Shown: positions 49,026-58,724, counted from the stretch's first letter. The stretch: 64,000 nt of DNA from Paenibacillus cymbidii (GCF_004764705.1 NZ_SHLX01000026.1:62001-126000), one strand, 5' to 3'. Made by a program: numbers and translations. The notes: generated by a model from the sequence alone, not told the origin.

Positions 49026-50036
49026 CTACCCGCCGATGCCGAATGCTTCCGCCAGCAGTTCGTAGGAACGCTGTCGGCTGGCGAACCGTTCGGTCATCGT
49101 AACGACGGCAAGTTCGTCCGCGCCATGCTCCGCGGCACAGGCGAGCAGCCGCTCCTTGACCGTCGCCGGGCTGCCGATGAACAGCCGGCTGCGGATGGCG
49201 GCAATCCGTTCCCGCTCCTCTTCCGTATACGGATAACGCACCGCTTCCGTTTCAGTCGGAACCTGCAGCGAGAAGTCTCCCTGCGTGATGCGCAGAATGC
49301 GCAGCAGCAGCGGCGCCGCCAAACGCTCCGCGGCTTCGTCCGTATCCGCGCATAATGCCGACACGCAAACGGCGACGCGCGGTGCACCGCCGAACGGGCC
49401 GGCGCGAAATTCGCGGCGATAGCGGGCCGCCGCTTCCGCGCCGCTCTCGCGGCTGATGAACTGCGCGTACGCGAACGATGCGCCGGTTTCCGCAGCGAGC
49501 CGTGCGCTCGTATCGCCGGAGCCGAGCAGCCACACCTCGGGGGTGGCTGCGGTAACCGGCGTGGCGCGCAAGCCGTGGAAGCGGTGCTCCGGCGGCAGGC
49601 TGTCGTACAGGAAGCCGGCGAGATCGTCCAGCAGCGCGGGGTAGTCGTCGCCCGGCCGCGTCATCCGGCCGTAACGCAGCGCCCGCGCCGCGCCGGGCAT
49701 GCCGCCGGGCGCGCGGCCGAGCCCAAGATCGATGCGGCCGGGATAAAGCGCCTCCAGCACGCGGAACGTTTCGGCCACTTTATACGGGCTGTAATGCGGC
49801 AGCAGCACGCCGGCCGAACCGACGCGAATGCGCGACGTATGCGCCGCCACCGCGGCGATCAGCACCTCCGGCGCGGAGCCGGCAAGGCCTTGCGTATCGT
49901 GGTGCTCGGACAGCCAGTAGCGGCTGTAGCCGAGCCGTTCCGCGCACTTCGCCAGCTCGATCGTCTGGCGGAACGCGTCCGCCGCGCTGCTTCCCGGCGC
50001 GATCGGCGATTGATCGAGTATGCTCAGACTGATCAT
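49026..50036 (-). CDS. LLM class flavin-dependent oxidoreductase
   Basis: 336 residues; ATG at 50036 with AAAGGAGGG upstream. Luciferase-like monooxygenase TIM barrel: ISLSILDQSPIAPGSSAADA, RYWLSEHHDTQGLAGSAPEV, VGSAGVLLPHYSPYKVAETF, YPGRIDLGLGRAPGG and, near the end, LFIGSPATVKERLLACAAEH. Uses reduced FMN from a separate reductase; substrate unknown. Transcribed after the MBL-fold gene with a 47-bp gap. Confidence 0.93.
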   Translation of the reverse strand: MISLSILDQSPIAPGSSAADAFRQTIELAKCAERLGYSRYWLSEHHDTQGLAGSAPEVLIAAVAAHTSRIRVGSAGVLLPHYSPYKVAETFRVLEALYPGRIDLGLGRAPGGMPGAARALRYGRMTRPGDDYPALLDDLAGFLYDSLPPEHRFHGLRATPVTAATPEVWLLGSGDTSARLAAETGASFAYAQFISRESGAEAAARYRREFRAGPFGGAPRVAVCVSALCADTDEAAERLAAPLLLRILRITQGDFSLQVPTETEAVRYPYTEEERERIAAIRSRLFIGSPATVKERLLACAAEHGADELAVVTMTERFASRQRSYELLAEAFGIGG

Positions 50037-50083
50037 CGGCAGCCCTCCTTTGTGCCCAGCGTACCACGTGACCGACCCCGGCG

Positions 50084-50755
50084 CTACTTCCCGCTCAAAA
50101 CGGCCGCTTGCCGGTAGCCGTTCAATTGCGCCGCCGGATTCAACACCGGCCCGCCGTGGCAAACCTCAAGCCGATTCGGCTGCAATTCGCCGACGATGGC
50201 GGCGCTCTTCACCGCTTGCTCCATGTCCGGCGTAAACATCGGCCGGCGAAGCCGCCCCTTTCGCGAGTTGAACAGGTCGCCGGCGAGCAGAACGCCGTCC
50301 CGCTCATGATAGTACACCACGTGGCCGGGGGAATGCCCGGGCGTCCAATAAGGCGTCAAGCTGCCGATCGGTGCGAGCCGTCCCTCGGCATCCTCCGGAA
50401 GCGGCTGCGCCACTCCCTTTGCTACGAAACGAACCGCCTTCTTACGCCGCGGATAAGGCAGTTCGCCTTCCATGTACGGCATTTCCGCGCGATGCGCATA
50501 CACCGGAACCGGCCGGTCGCGCAAAATTTTGGCGAGCGCCCCGACGTGGTCGCTATGCCCGTGGGTCAGCACGATGCGCCGCAGCGGGCCGGCTTGCAGC
50601 CGGTCGACGAGTCCGACAATACCGCCCGCCATTCCGGACAGACCGGCATCTACGAGCGTGAGGCCGTCCTCCTCCCGGACGATCCACACATGAATCGGAA
50701 TCAGGACCCAGATTCGCAAGCTCCAAATATGCTCCGAAACGCGTTCGATTTTCAT
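50084..50755 (-). CDS. MBL fold metallo-hydrolase
   Basis: 223 residues; ATG at 50755, overlapping the tetR stop (ATGA). Zinc motif THGHSDHVGAL (HxHxDH), then WTPGHSPGHVVYY, then VLLAGDLFNSRKG and a C-terminal His in LEVCHGGPVLNP. Generic hydrolase. Co-transcription with tetR suggests a detoxification role under its control. Confidence 0.93.
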   Translation of the reverse strand: MKIERVSEHIWSLRIWVLIPIHVWIVREEDGLTLVDAGLSGMAGGIVGLVDRLQAGPLRRIVLTHGHSDHVGALAKILRDRPVPVYAHRAEMPYMEGELPYPRRKKAVRFVAKGVAQPLPEDAEGRLAPIGSLTPYWTPGHSPGHVVYYHERDGVLLAGDLFNSRKGRLRRPMFTPDMEQAVKSAAIVGELQPNRLEVCHGGPVLNPAAQLNGYRQAAVLSGK

Positions 50756-51390
50756 TTTCCATCCGCTCCTTTTCCCCTCGTATGGCGCAAGCCGGCCATC
50801 ACAACGTCGAACGCTTCGTCGAACGTCGCAACGAGCCGCTCCATCAGCCCCTCCGCCGTTTCTTCCGAATGTGCATAAGTCGCAACAATCCCGTGCAGCA
50901 TAAAAAAATAAATCCGCGCATTCGCCAGCGCCTGCTCTTCGCGCTCCGCCGGCAAACATTGCTGCAGCGCGGTTTGCATCAGCCCGAACAACTGATTGCG
51001 CAGCCGGTTGATCGCAAGCTCCGGCTCCTTTTCGTCCACCCGCACCGCTCTGGTCGTAAACAATACGGCATACAGGCTCCGGTGCTGCAAGCAGCAGCGA
51101 ATAAACTCGCGACCCAGCTCCTGCAGCTTCTGTTCCGCCGACGCGTCTTCCCGTTGCAAGGCCGCTTCGAACTGCCGCTTCACTTCTTCCAGTGGCGGCA
51201 TGCACAGTTGGTGCAGCAGCGCCTCCTTATCCTTGTAGTACAAATAGATTGTCGTGTGCGAGCAGCCCGCCTCCTTGGCAATTTCGCGCATCGTCACCCC
51301 GTCGAAGCCGCGATCGGCGAACAGCCGGCCGGCAGCGGCAACGATCGATCGTTTCGTTTCTTCCGAGCGCTGCTCGTGTTTGGTCGTCAT
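50752..51390 (-). CDS. TetR/AcrR family transcriptional regulator
   Basis: 212 residues. HTH: IVAAAGRLFADRGFDGVTMR followed by IAKEAGCSHTTIYLYYKDKE. C-terminal helical domain of the TetR_C type. It heads the operon tetR-MBL-(LLM). Three TAACCnnnGGTTA-like palindromes lie 26-70 bp upstream, over its own promoter. Confidence 0.93.
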   Translation of the reverse strand: MTTKHEQRSEETKRSIVAAAGRLFADRGFDGVTMREIAKEAGCSHTTIYLYYKDKEALLHQLCMPPLEEVKRQFEAALQREDASAEQKLQELGREFIRCCLQHRSLYAVLFTTRAVRVDEKEPELAINRLRNQLFGLMQTALQQCLPAEREEQALANARIYFFMLHGIVATYAHSEETAEGLMERLVATFDEAFDVVMAGLRHTRGKGADGK

Positions 51391-51415
51391 CCGTACCCCT
51401 CGCTCCCGCGATTTA

Positions 51416-51473
51416 TAACCTTTGGTTTGTAACCGATGGTTATAATATAACCTATGGTTAGTAATGTTGTCAA
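51416..51473 (-). promoter_or_regulatory. tetR promoter with three operators
   Basis: Palindromes TAACCTTTGGTTT (51416-51428), TAACCGATGGTTA (51430-51442) and TAACCTATGGTTA (51448-51460). On the minus strand TTGACA (51473-51468) and TATATT (51449-51444) form a promoter with an 18-bp spacer overlapped by the third operator. The same sites lie 99-143 bp upstream of the plus-strand sensor kinase, so both directions could be controlled. Confidence 0.75.
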
Positions 51474-51558
51474 CGACATTTCCGAGTTGCGCGATTTGTC
51501 TCCCATCGGTTACGCTTCATGTACGAATATCCCGTGCGTTACGAGGGGGACCGGTGAC

Positions 51559-53340
51559 ATGAAAAAGACGGGCAACGCCTGGAAACATTCGATTTTTCGA
51601 CGGCTGCTCACCACGTTTATCGCGATCATGATTCCGATTTATGTGTTCGGCCTGTTCATCTACAATTGGGGCATCCATGCCGTCCGCGAAGAAATATCGA
51701 ATTCGATGGAGTCCCAAGTATCGTCGTATTTAAGCAATCTTGAAGACGAAATAAAGCGCATCCAATCGAGCCAGTACGACGCCCTCGTCGACGAGAACCT
51801 GTATACGCTGGCGGCGATCTCCGCGTCCCTGAACGAATACGACCGAAGCAAGGCGGTGCTGCGGCTCCAGCAGCGGCTCGACGCGATCAAGAACAGCAGC
51901 AGCTACATCAGCAACGTAACCGCCTATATTCCGCCGATCGGCATCACCGTATCCGCGCTGTACGCGCAGGAGCCGATCTCCGCTCCGCTTCAGGACATGA
52001 TGGCCGCTCCGGTCGATCTGCAGTCCGCCATTCATTACTGGAACGGCCGGTTGTATATGACCGTCAGGTATCCGTACCCGTCGCCGGCCAGCGACACGCC
52101 GCTGCGTTACGCCATCATCGTCGAGCTGTCCGCAGCCGGAATCGAGCGGGCGCTCGCCCGGATCGACCAGTCGAGCAACAGCATGATTCTGATCGATCCC
52201 GAGCTGAGGTTTACGCTCTCCGGCAATAGCGACCGCGACATCAACCGCAGTATACGGGACGAAGTGCTGCTCCGGGAACGGGAAGGCGGCGACGCGGCGA
52301 AACCGTTCTCCATCCGACTCGGGGACGAGCCTTTTATGGTCATCGCCAAACAATCGGAGGCGCTCCATCTGGTGCTGACCAAGTATGTGCGGGAGGACCA
52401 GATTTTTGCCAAAGTAAACAAATATCAATCCTGGTTCTGGGCATACACCGTCATCACCCTTGTCATCATTTCGGTCTATTGCGTATCGACCTACAAATTC
52501 ATTCACAAACCGCTCGTCAAGCTCGTCCGCTCGTTCAAAAAAATCGAAATCGGCGACTTCAACATCCAGATCGAGCATAGTCATCAGGACGAATTCCGCT
52601 ATTTATTCACGCGTTTCAATGTGATGGCAAGCAATTTGAACACGTTGATCGACCAGGTGTACAAGCAGCAAATTATGGCCCAGCGCGCGGAGCTGAAACA
52701 GCTTCAATCGCAGATCAATCCGCATTTTCTGTACAACAGCTTCTTTATTCTGCATGGCATGGTCGTCTCGGAGGACTACGACACGCTCAAGCTGTTCACC
52801 AAACAGCTCGGCAGCTACTTTCAGTTCATTACCCGCAGCTCGGCCAGCGACATCCCGCTGCAACAGGAGGTCGCGCACGCCAGAACGTATGCGCAGATCC
52901 AGGCCAAACGGTTCCGCAGCCGCATGCAGGTCGATTTCGGCGAATTGCCGGAAGCGTGCCGGGACGTGCTGGTGCCGAGGCTCGTCGTGCAGCCGATCAT
53001 CGAGAACGCTTTCGAGCATGGGCTGGAAAATAAAATGGCGGACGGGCTGCTGCGCATCCGGTTTCACTTCGAGGCCCCCCGCCTCTTCATCCACGTCGAG
53101 GATAACGGCGAGGAAGCGACGCCGGAGCGGCTGGCGGCGATCGCGGAGCTGCTGGCGCTTCCCGGGGAGCAGGAGCAGCGGGAAATAACGGGCATGATCA
53201 ACATCGATCGAAGGCTGCGGCTCAAATTCGGCGACAACAGCGGCGTATCCGTAGCGCGGAGCGAGCTTGGCGGGCTGCGGGTAACGACGACAATCGAACT
53301 GGGAGAGGATGATGGTTATGTATCGTCTGCTGATCGTTGA
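51559..53340 (+). CDS. membrane sensor histidine kinase (YesM-like), second importer locus
   Basis: 593 residues; ATG at 51559 (GAGGGGGACC upstream). TM (about 18-38), external sensor domain (40-295), second TM, HAMP (FIHKPLVKLVRSFKKIEIGD), LKQLQSQINPHFLYNSFFIL, and HATPase with IENAFEHGLENK and later GEEATPERLAAI. Same architecture as the kinase at 9.6-11.4 kb. Its 3' end overlaps the regulator start by 23 bp. Confidence 0.93.
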   Translation: MKKTGNAWKHSIFRRLLTTFIAIMIPIYVFGLFIYNWGIHAVREEISNSMESQVSSYLSNLEDEIKRIQSSQYDALVDENLYTLAAISASLNEYDRSKAVLRLQQRLDAIKNSSSYISNVTAYIPPIGITVSALYAQEPISAPLQDMMAAPVDLQSAIHYWNGRLYMTVRYPYPSPASDTPLRYAIIVELSAAGIERALARIDQSSNSMILIDPELRFTLSGNSDRDINRSIRDEVLLREREGGDAAKPFSIRLGDEPFMVIAKQSEALHLVLTKYVREDQIFAKVNKYQSWFWAYTVITLVIISVYCVSTYKFIHKPLVKLVRSFKKIEIGDFNIQIEHSHQDEFRYLFTRFNVMASNLNTLIDQVYKQQIMAQRAELKQLQSQINPHFLYNSFFILHGMVVSEDYDTLKLFTKQLGSYFQFITRSSASDIPLQQEVAHARTYAQIQAKRFRSRMQVDFGELPEACRDVLVPRLVVQPIIENAFEHGLENKMADGLLRIRFHFEAPRLFIHVEDNGEEATPERLAAIAELLALPGEQEQREITGMINIDRRLRLKFGDNSGVSVARSELGGLRVTTTIELGEDDGYVSSADR

Positions 53341-54997
53341 CGACGAGGCGGATATTGTCAACAGCCTGTATATGTTCCTGCAAGAAATCAAAGGGCCGGA
53401 GCTCGACATCTACCGGGCTTATTCCGCGCGCGAAGCGCTTGAATGGCTCGACCGCACGAAGATGGACATCGTGCTCACCGACATTCGCATGCCGGGAATG
53501 AACGGCATTCAATTGCTCGAGCACATTCGCCGCAACTGGCCTTTGTGCAAAGTGATTTTTGTGACCGGCTACGACGAGTTCGAATATGCGCATGTTGCGC
53601 TGAAATACGGCGGTGTCAAGTACATCCTGAAGACCGAAGGCTACGAGGAAATCGAGCGTGCGGTCGCGGGCGCCGTCGCCGAAATCGAAAATGCGCTGCA
53701 GCGCGACGAATGGATCGACTATGCGAAGCGGCAGATGGAAGCGGCCGTGCCGCTCATGCAGAAGGAGTATTTGCTGGACCTGCTGCAGGGAGAGAGCTAT
53801 TCCGCGGAAGAGCGCGCGCACCATTTTCGCCAAATGGGTTTGCCGCTCCGCGCCGACACTCCGGTCATGCTCCTCGCGGCCCGTCTGGACAACTTGCCGA
53901 AGACCGTGCCGCCGATGGAGAAATCGCGGCTGATCTACGCGGTCAAATCGGCCGCCGAAAGCCAGCTTGGCCCCGCCGTCGCGCATGTGGGGATCTCCTT
54001 CGAAAGATCCAATCTGCTCTGGTTCGTCCAGCCGAAGGAAATCGCCGCTCCCGATGCCCCGTCCTGGGAGTGGATGGCGCTGTTCGTCAAAGGCACGGCG
54101 GAAACGATCCAGCAGATGTGTCTGAAGACGCTGAACATCGCCGTGTCGTTCGTCACGGACAGCGAACCGACGGCGTGGGCAGACGTCCCAGGCCGCTACG
54201 AATCGCTGAAGCAGCTCGTCTACTACCGGTTCGGCCAGGAGACGACGATGCGCATCGTCGACAGAAGCGAATACGCGGGCAACGCGCAGACGGCGGCGCC
54301 AGAAGAACGGCTTCAGCATCAGGCGAGGCAACGGCTGAAGCAGCTCAAGGCGCTGGAAGCGAATCTGGAAAGCGGCGCAGCGGATGAATTCCATGCCTTG
54401 CTCGCGGATATCGCTTCCTCCTTCCCGGACATCCACGGCCACCATCACGAGGCGGCGCTTGCGACTTACTACTCGATTTCGGTCATGTTCCTGACCTATA
54501 TGGAGCGCTGGAATCTTGCGGCGGCGGTTGCCGGCCGCTTCGATCCGAACAAGCTGACGCGCCTTGACGAACATCGCTCGTGGCAGGAAGCGGCCGCGTA
54601 TTTCGCCGGGCTGGCTGACGCCTTGTTCGAGCTGCGGTTTCACGACGAAGAGAACCGCGCGCTCGCCGCCGTCAATACGGTGAAACAGTTTATCCACGAG
54701 CATTACGGCGAAGATCTTTCGCTCGTCCGACTGGCGCAAATTGTCCATTTCAACCCGTCTTACCTTTCGCGATTGTTCAAACAAGTCGCCGGCACCAACC
54801 TGCTGGGCTACATCAACGAAGTGCGCATCGACCACGCGAAGCGGCTGCTGACCGAAAGCGAGCTGAAGGTGCACGATATTGCCAAAACGGTCGGTTATAT
54901 GTCGGCGCCTTATTTTACCCGGTTTTTCCGCCGGGCGGTCAACATGAGCCCGCAGGAATACCGCGAATACGCTTTCAAACAGGTCAAACAAAGATAA
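53318..54997 (+). CDS. response regulator, receiver plus AraC-type output (YesN-like), second locus
   Basis: 559 residues; the third of three close ATGs (53309, 53312, 53318) is best spaced from GGGAGAGG. Receiver MYRLLIVDDEADIVNSLYMF with phosphoacceptor in MDIVLTDIRMPGMNG. C-terminal AraC domain with LSRLFKQVAGTNLLGYINEV and TVGYMSAPYFTRFFRRAVNM. Partner of the overlapping kinase gene. Confidence 0.93.
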   Translation: MYRLLIVDDEADIVNSLYMFLQEIKGPELDIYRAYSAREALEWLDRTKMDIVLTDIRMPGMNGIQLLEHIRRNWPLCKVIFVTGYDEFEYAHVALKYGGVKYILKTEGYEEIERAVAGAVAEIENALQRDEWIDYAKRQMEAAVPLMQKEYLLDLLQGESYSAEERAHHFRQMGLPLRADTPVMLLAARLDNLPKTVPPMEKSRLIYAVKSAAESQLGPAVAHVGISFERSNLLWFVQPKEIAAPDAPSWEWMALFVKGTAETIQQMCLKTLNIAVSFVTDSEPTAWADVPGRYESLKQLVYYRFGQETTMRIVDRSEYAGNAQTAAPEERLQHQARQRLKQLKALEANLESGAADEFHALLADIASSFPDIHGHHHEAALATYYSISVMFLTYMERWNLAAAVAGRFDPNKLTRLDEHRSWQEAAAYFAGLADALFELRFHDEENRALAAVNTVKQFIHEHYGEDLSLVRLAQIVHFNPSYLSRLFKQVAGTNLLGYINEVRIDHAKRLLTESELKVHDIAKTVGYMSAPYFTRFFRRAVNMSPQEYREYAFKQVKQR

Positions 54998-55038
54998 CGT
55001 TGTAAAAAAAACGCCCGTATTCATCCGGCAGAGCCCGT

Positions 55039-55047
55039 TGTTATACT
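55039..55047 (+). promoter_or_regulatory. possible extended -10 promoter of the second binding-protein gene
   Basis: TGTTATACT is an extended -10 (TGnTATACT) with no good -35, about 55 bp before the GTG start. A weak -35 would fit dependence on the AraC-type activator. AAAGATAACG just upstream (end of the regulator gene) partly matches the 24-bp block of the first locus. Confidence 0.4.
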
Positions 55048-55102
55048 TGACCCATAGCATATGCGCGCATGCTGCCAATCTTCGAACACAGGGGGAATAT
55101 CG

Positions 55103-56812
55103 GTGAAACAATCGGCTAAACTCAAATCTTCCGCTTTTTTGCTTCTTTCTTTCGTTATGGTTTTTACAGCCGCTTGCAGCAGCAAAGACAACACGGGAAG
55201 CGGTGCGCAAGCAAGCGCAAGCCCGTCGGCTTCCGCCGCCGCTTCAGCATCCGCTTCGGCGTCGCCCGCCGCTCCGGCTGCCAATCCGCTCGGCAAATAC
55301 GATCCGCCGATCAACGTGTCGGCCGTTCGCATCGCCCAAACATCGATGAAGTACGAAAACGGCGATACGATTGAAAACAATGCCTGGATCAAGCTGTATG
55401 CCGACAAGCTTGGCATCAATTTGAAGTATGACTGGATCGTTCCCGATCAGGCCGCTTACGATCAGAAGATGAACATTACAATCGCCTCCGGCGCGCTTCC
55501 GGACATTATGTCCGTCAATGCGACGCAATTCAAGGACCTGAGCAACAACGGCCAATTGGCCGATCTGACGGAAGCGGTCAACAAATTCGGTTCGCCGAAG
55601 CTGAAAGAAGTGCTTAACAAAGACGGCGGCACCGCGCTCAAAGCGTCTACCGTCGGCGGCAAGCTGATGGCGCTTCCGGTGATGCCGACGCCTGTCGACA
55701 CGGTCAAACTGCTGTGGGTTCGCACCGATTGGCTGAAAAAGCTGAACTTGCCGGAGCCGAAAACGATGCAGGACGTGTTCGCCATTTCCGATGCGTTCAC
55801 CAACAAGGATCCCGACGGCAACGGCAAAAACGATACGTTCGGACTCGCGATCACCAAAGATTTGTACAGCAACCCGGGGTTGACAGGCTTCTTCAACAGC
55901 TACCACGCTTATCCGCAAATTTGGGTGAACGATGGGTCCGGCAACGTCGTGTGGGGCAGCATCCAGCCGCAAATGAAAACGGCACTGACCAAACTGGCCG
56001 AGATGTACAAAAACGGCCAGCTTGACAAAGAGTTCGGCGTCAAGGACGGCCCGAAGGTCGACGAAAGCCTGTCGTCGAGCAAAGTCGGCATGATGTACGG
56101 CGAGATGTGGATGCCGCTTGGCGGAGGCATCACCAACGGCAAGAAGCTGGATCCGAACGAAGAGTGGGCTTCGTACCCGCTTCCTTCGATTGACGACAAA
56201 GCGGCGCAGCCGGGCATCACCTTCGGCGTATCCAACTTCTACGTCGTCAAGAAAGGCGCGAAAAATCCGGAAGCCGCCGTCAAGCTGATGAATTTGTACC
56301 TGGACATCGACGGCAGCCTCGACAAAACCGTCAACGAAACATACGGCAACAAAGACGGCATCGAAAAATGGAAATATGCGACGATCAACCAGGTTTCGGT
56401 GACGAATCAGGACGTTCACAAAAATGTGTCCAAGGCGCTGAGCGACAAGGATACGTCGAAATTCAACGCCTCCGATAAAGCCATCTATGACATTCTGGTC
56501 AAATTCCGCGAAGACGGCAACGTCAGCGGTTGGGCGTACGATCACGTCTTCGGCCCGCAAAGCTCCCAGCAATTGCTGGTCAAATACAACGAGGCCAAAC
56601 AAATTCTCGTCACGGCGTTCTACGGCGCGCCTACTCCGGCCATGGTGGCGCAAATGCCGGCGCTGAAGAAGCTGGAGCTGGAAGAATTTACGAAAATCAT
56701 TATGAACGCAAGCCCTCCGGACGCCTTCGACGCCTTCGTGGCCAACTGGAAGAAGCTCGGCGGCGACGATATGACGAAAGAAGCGAACGATTGGGTGAAA
56801 AGCCAGAAATAA
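55103..56812 (+). CDS. extracellular solute-binding lipoprotein (LplA-like), second locus
   Basis: 569 residues from GTG 55103 (GGGGGAATATCG upstream). Lipobox VFTAACSS with Cys25, then a Ser/Ala-rich linker. The mature protein has an EF-hand-like loop DPDGNGKNDTFG, as in the first binding protein. The two share order and many segments (RTDWLKKLNL, KTMDDV/KTMQDV) but are clearly diverged. Captures an oligosaccharide for the following permeases. Confidence 0.92.
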   Translation: MKQSAKLKSSAFLLLSFVMVFTAACSSKDNTGSGAQASASPSASAAASASASASPAAPAANPLGKYDPPINVSAVRIAQTSMKYENGDTIENNAWIKLYADKLGINLKYDWIVPDQAAYDQKMNITIASGALPDIMSVNATQFKDLSNNGQLADLTEAVNKFGSPKLKEVLNKDGGTALKASTVGGKLMALPVMPTPVDTVKLLWVRTDWLKKLNLPEPKTMQDVFAISDAFTNKDPDGNGKNDTFGLAITKDLYSNPGLTGFFNSYHAYPQIWVNDGSGNVVWGSIQPQMKTALTKLAEMYKNGQLDKEFGVKDGPKVDESLSSSKVGMMYGEMWMPLGGGITNGKKLDPNEEWASYPLPSIDDKAAQPGITFGVSNFYVVKKGAKNPEAAVKLMNLYLDIDGSLDKTVNETYGNKDGIEKWKYATINQVSVTNQDVHKNVSKALSDKDTSKFNASDKAIYDILVKFREDGNVSGWAYDHVFGPQSSQQLLVKYNEAKQILVTAFYGAPTPAMVAQMPALKKLELEEFTKIIMNASPPDAFDAFVANWKKLGGDDMTKEANDWVKSQK

Positions 56813-56830
56813 CGCTCGCCCGGGTATGGG

Positions 56831-56861
56831 AGGCGCAAGGCTCGCTAACGCCTTGCGCCTT
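56831..56861 (+). promoter_or_regulatory. intercistronic hairpin between binding protein and permease genes
   Basis: AGGCGCAAGGC, 8-nt loop, GCCTTGCGCCT forms a perfect 11-bp stem 18 bp after the binding-protein stop, without a T-run. Likely an mRNA stabiliser or partial terminator setting the ratio of binding protein to permease. Confidence 0.65.
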
Positions 56862-56901
56862 CCGTGCCGCCCAAGTACCCCAATAAAGGTAGGCGATTCC
56901 G

Positions 56902-57801
56902 ATGAACAAAATCAAGTGGCCGGTTAACCTACCGCTGCACATCATGATTTTGCCTTGTGTATTGCTCGTGTTTGTTTACCAGTACATCCCGATGTTCGGC
57001 GTCGTCATCGCGTTTCAGAAGTTTGTTCCCGCGCGCGGCTTTTTCCATTCGTCCTGGATCGGCTGGGACAACTTCCGATACGTGTTCAACATGCCCGGCA
57101 TTTGGCAAGTCATCTACAACACCGTTTATATCGCCGTGTTGAAAATCGTTGCGATGATGATCGTCCCGATCGGCATCTCGCTTCTGCTGAACGAAGTTCG
57201 CCGGGCGTCCTTCAAACGGGGCGTGCAGACGCTGATATATTTACCGCACTTTATGTCCTGGATCATTCTTGGCGGCATCCTGATCGATATTTTGTCTCCG
57301 ACCCGCGGCATCGTCAATCAGGCGCTCGGTTTTATCGGATTGGATCCGATTTTTTTCCTGGGGGACAATAACTGGTTCCGCTTTACGCTCGTCGTCTCCG
57401 ACTTGTGGAAGGAATTCGGCTACAGCACGATCGTCTATTTGGCTGCGCTGACCGCCATCGACCCGACGCTGTACGAGGCGGCGACCATCGACGGAGCGAG
57501 CCGCTGGAAACAAACGTGGCATGTGACGCTGCCGGGCATGCTCCCGGTCATCGTGCTGCTCGGCACGCTCAGCCTCGGCAATGTGCTGAATGCGGGCTTC
57601 GATCAAGTATTCAATCTGTACAGTCCTTCCGTGTATGCTAGCGGAGACATCCTCGATACGCTGATCTACCGGGTCGGACTCGAGAACGCGCAATACGGGG
57701 TTGCCACCGCAATCGGCTTGTTCAAATCGGCAGTCGCCCTGTTCCTTATTTCCGGTTCTTACTTCCTTGCCTACCGGTACGCGAACTATCGAATTTTCTG
57801 A
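56902..57801 (+). CDS. carbohydrate ABC transporter permease (LplB-like), second locus
   Basis: 299 residues, same length as its counterpart at 5.1-6.0 kb. Features: NLPLHIMILPCVLLVFVYQY, GVVIAFQKFVPARGF, and EAA loop EAATIDGASRWKQTWHVTLP. Six TM helices. Confidence 0.93.
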   Translation: MNKIKWPVNLPLHIMILPCVLLVFVYQYIPMFGVVIAFQKFVPARGFFHSSWIGWDNFRYVFNMPGIWQVIYNTVYIAVLKIVAMMIVPIGISLLLNEVRRASFKRGVQTLIYLPHFMSWIILGGILIDILSPTRGIVNQALGFIGLDPIFFLGDNNWFRFTLVVSDLWKEFGYSTIVYLAALTAIDPTLYEAATIDGASRWKQTWHVTLPGMLPVIVLLGTLSLGNVLNAGFDQVFNLYSPSVYASGDILDTLIYRVGLENAQYGVATAIGLFKSAVALFLISGSYFLAYRYANYRIF

Positions 57802-57817
57802 AAGGGAGGTGGCGTAA

Positions 57818-58696
57818 GTGACCGGCGATTCCACATTTGGCAGGCGGCTGTTCGTCGTATGCAATACGGTGTTTCTCATCTTGTTGTCGCTCTTGTGCCT
57901 GTTCCCGCTCGTCCATGTTTTCGCCGTTTCGTTCAGCTCCGGCGCAGCCGCCACCGCGGGGCTCGTCAAGCTGTGGCCGGTGCAATTTTCGACCAAAGCG
58001 TACGTCTATATTATGAACAAACCGGAATTTCTCCGCGCCTTCGGGGTGACGCTGCAGCGCGTCGGACTCGGGTACGCCATCAACATGCTGATGGTGCTGC
58101 TCGCCGCCTACCCGCTGTCGAAGGAATCGCACAAGTTCAAAATGCGCACGGCGTATGTATGGTATTTCGTCTTTACGATCCTGTTCGGCGGCGGCCTCAT
58201 CCCTTGGTACATGACGGTCAAAACGACCGGATTGCTCGACACGATCTGGGCCCTCGTGCTGCCGGGAGCGGTGCCGGTATTCAACGTGATCCTGCTGCTG
58301 AACTTCTTCCGCGGACTGCCGAGGGAAATCGAGGAATCCGCCTTCATCGACGGCGCCGGACACTGGATTACGTTGTGGCGGATTTATGTGCCGCTGTCGA
58401 TGCCGGCGCTGGCAACCCTTTCGCTGTTTACGCTGGTCGGGCACTGGAACGCGTGGTTCGACGGGCTGATTCTGATGAATTTTCCGGCGCATTATCCGTT
58501 GTCCAGCTACATGCAGAAAGTCATCATCGTTTCGACGCCGCTTGACGGCGTAGATATCCATAACTTGGGTGAAATTACCGATCGAACGACCAAAGCGTCG
58601 CAAATTTTGCTTGCCTCGTTGCCGATCTTGCTCGTTTATCCGTTTCTGCAGCGGTTTTTCATCAAAGGTATCGTGCTTGGCAGCGTCAAAAGTTGA
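57818..58696 (+). CDS. carbohydrate ABC transporter permease (LplC-like), second locus
   Basis: 292 residues; GTG start after GGGAGGTGG. EAA loop ESAFIDGAGHWITLWRIYVP and C-terminus FIKGIVLGSVKS. Last gene of the kinase-regulator-binding protein-permease-permease operon. As in the first locus no ATPase gene is present. Confidence 0.93.
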   Translation: MTGDSTFGRRLFVVCNTVFLILLSLLCLFPLVHVFAVSFSSGAAATAGLVKLWPVQFSTKAYVYIMNKPEFLRAFGVTLQRVGLGYAINMLMVLLAAYPLSKESHKFKMRTAYVWYFVFTILFGGGLIPWYMTVKTTGLLDTIWALVLPGAVPVFNVILLLNFFRGLPREIEESAFIDGAGHWITLWRIYVPLSMPALATLSLFTLVGHWNAWFDGLILMNFPAHYPLSSYMQKVIIVSTPLDGVDIHNLGEITDRTTKASQILLASLPILLVYPFLQRFFIKGIVLGSVKS

Positions 58697-58724
58697 ATGG
58701 GGCAGAAGGTAAACCTCACTTTTA

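Noticed and set aside
54985-55030. A fourth copy of the 24-bp regulatory block before the second binding-protein gene
   Set aside because: Only AAAGATAACG and a loosely placed CGTATT match; too weak to call as the same element.
53222-55210. 662-codon open frame on the minus strand
   Set aside because: Antisense to the second kinase/regulator genes; no ribosome site or protein-like pattern.
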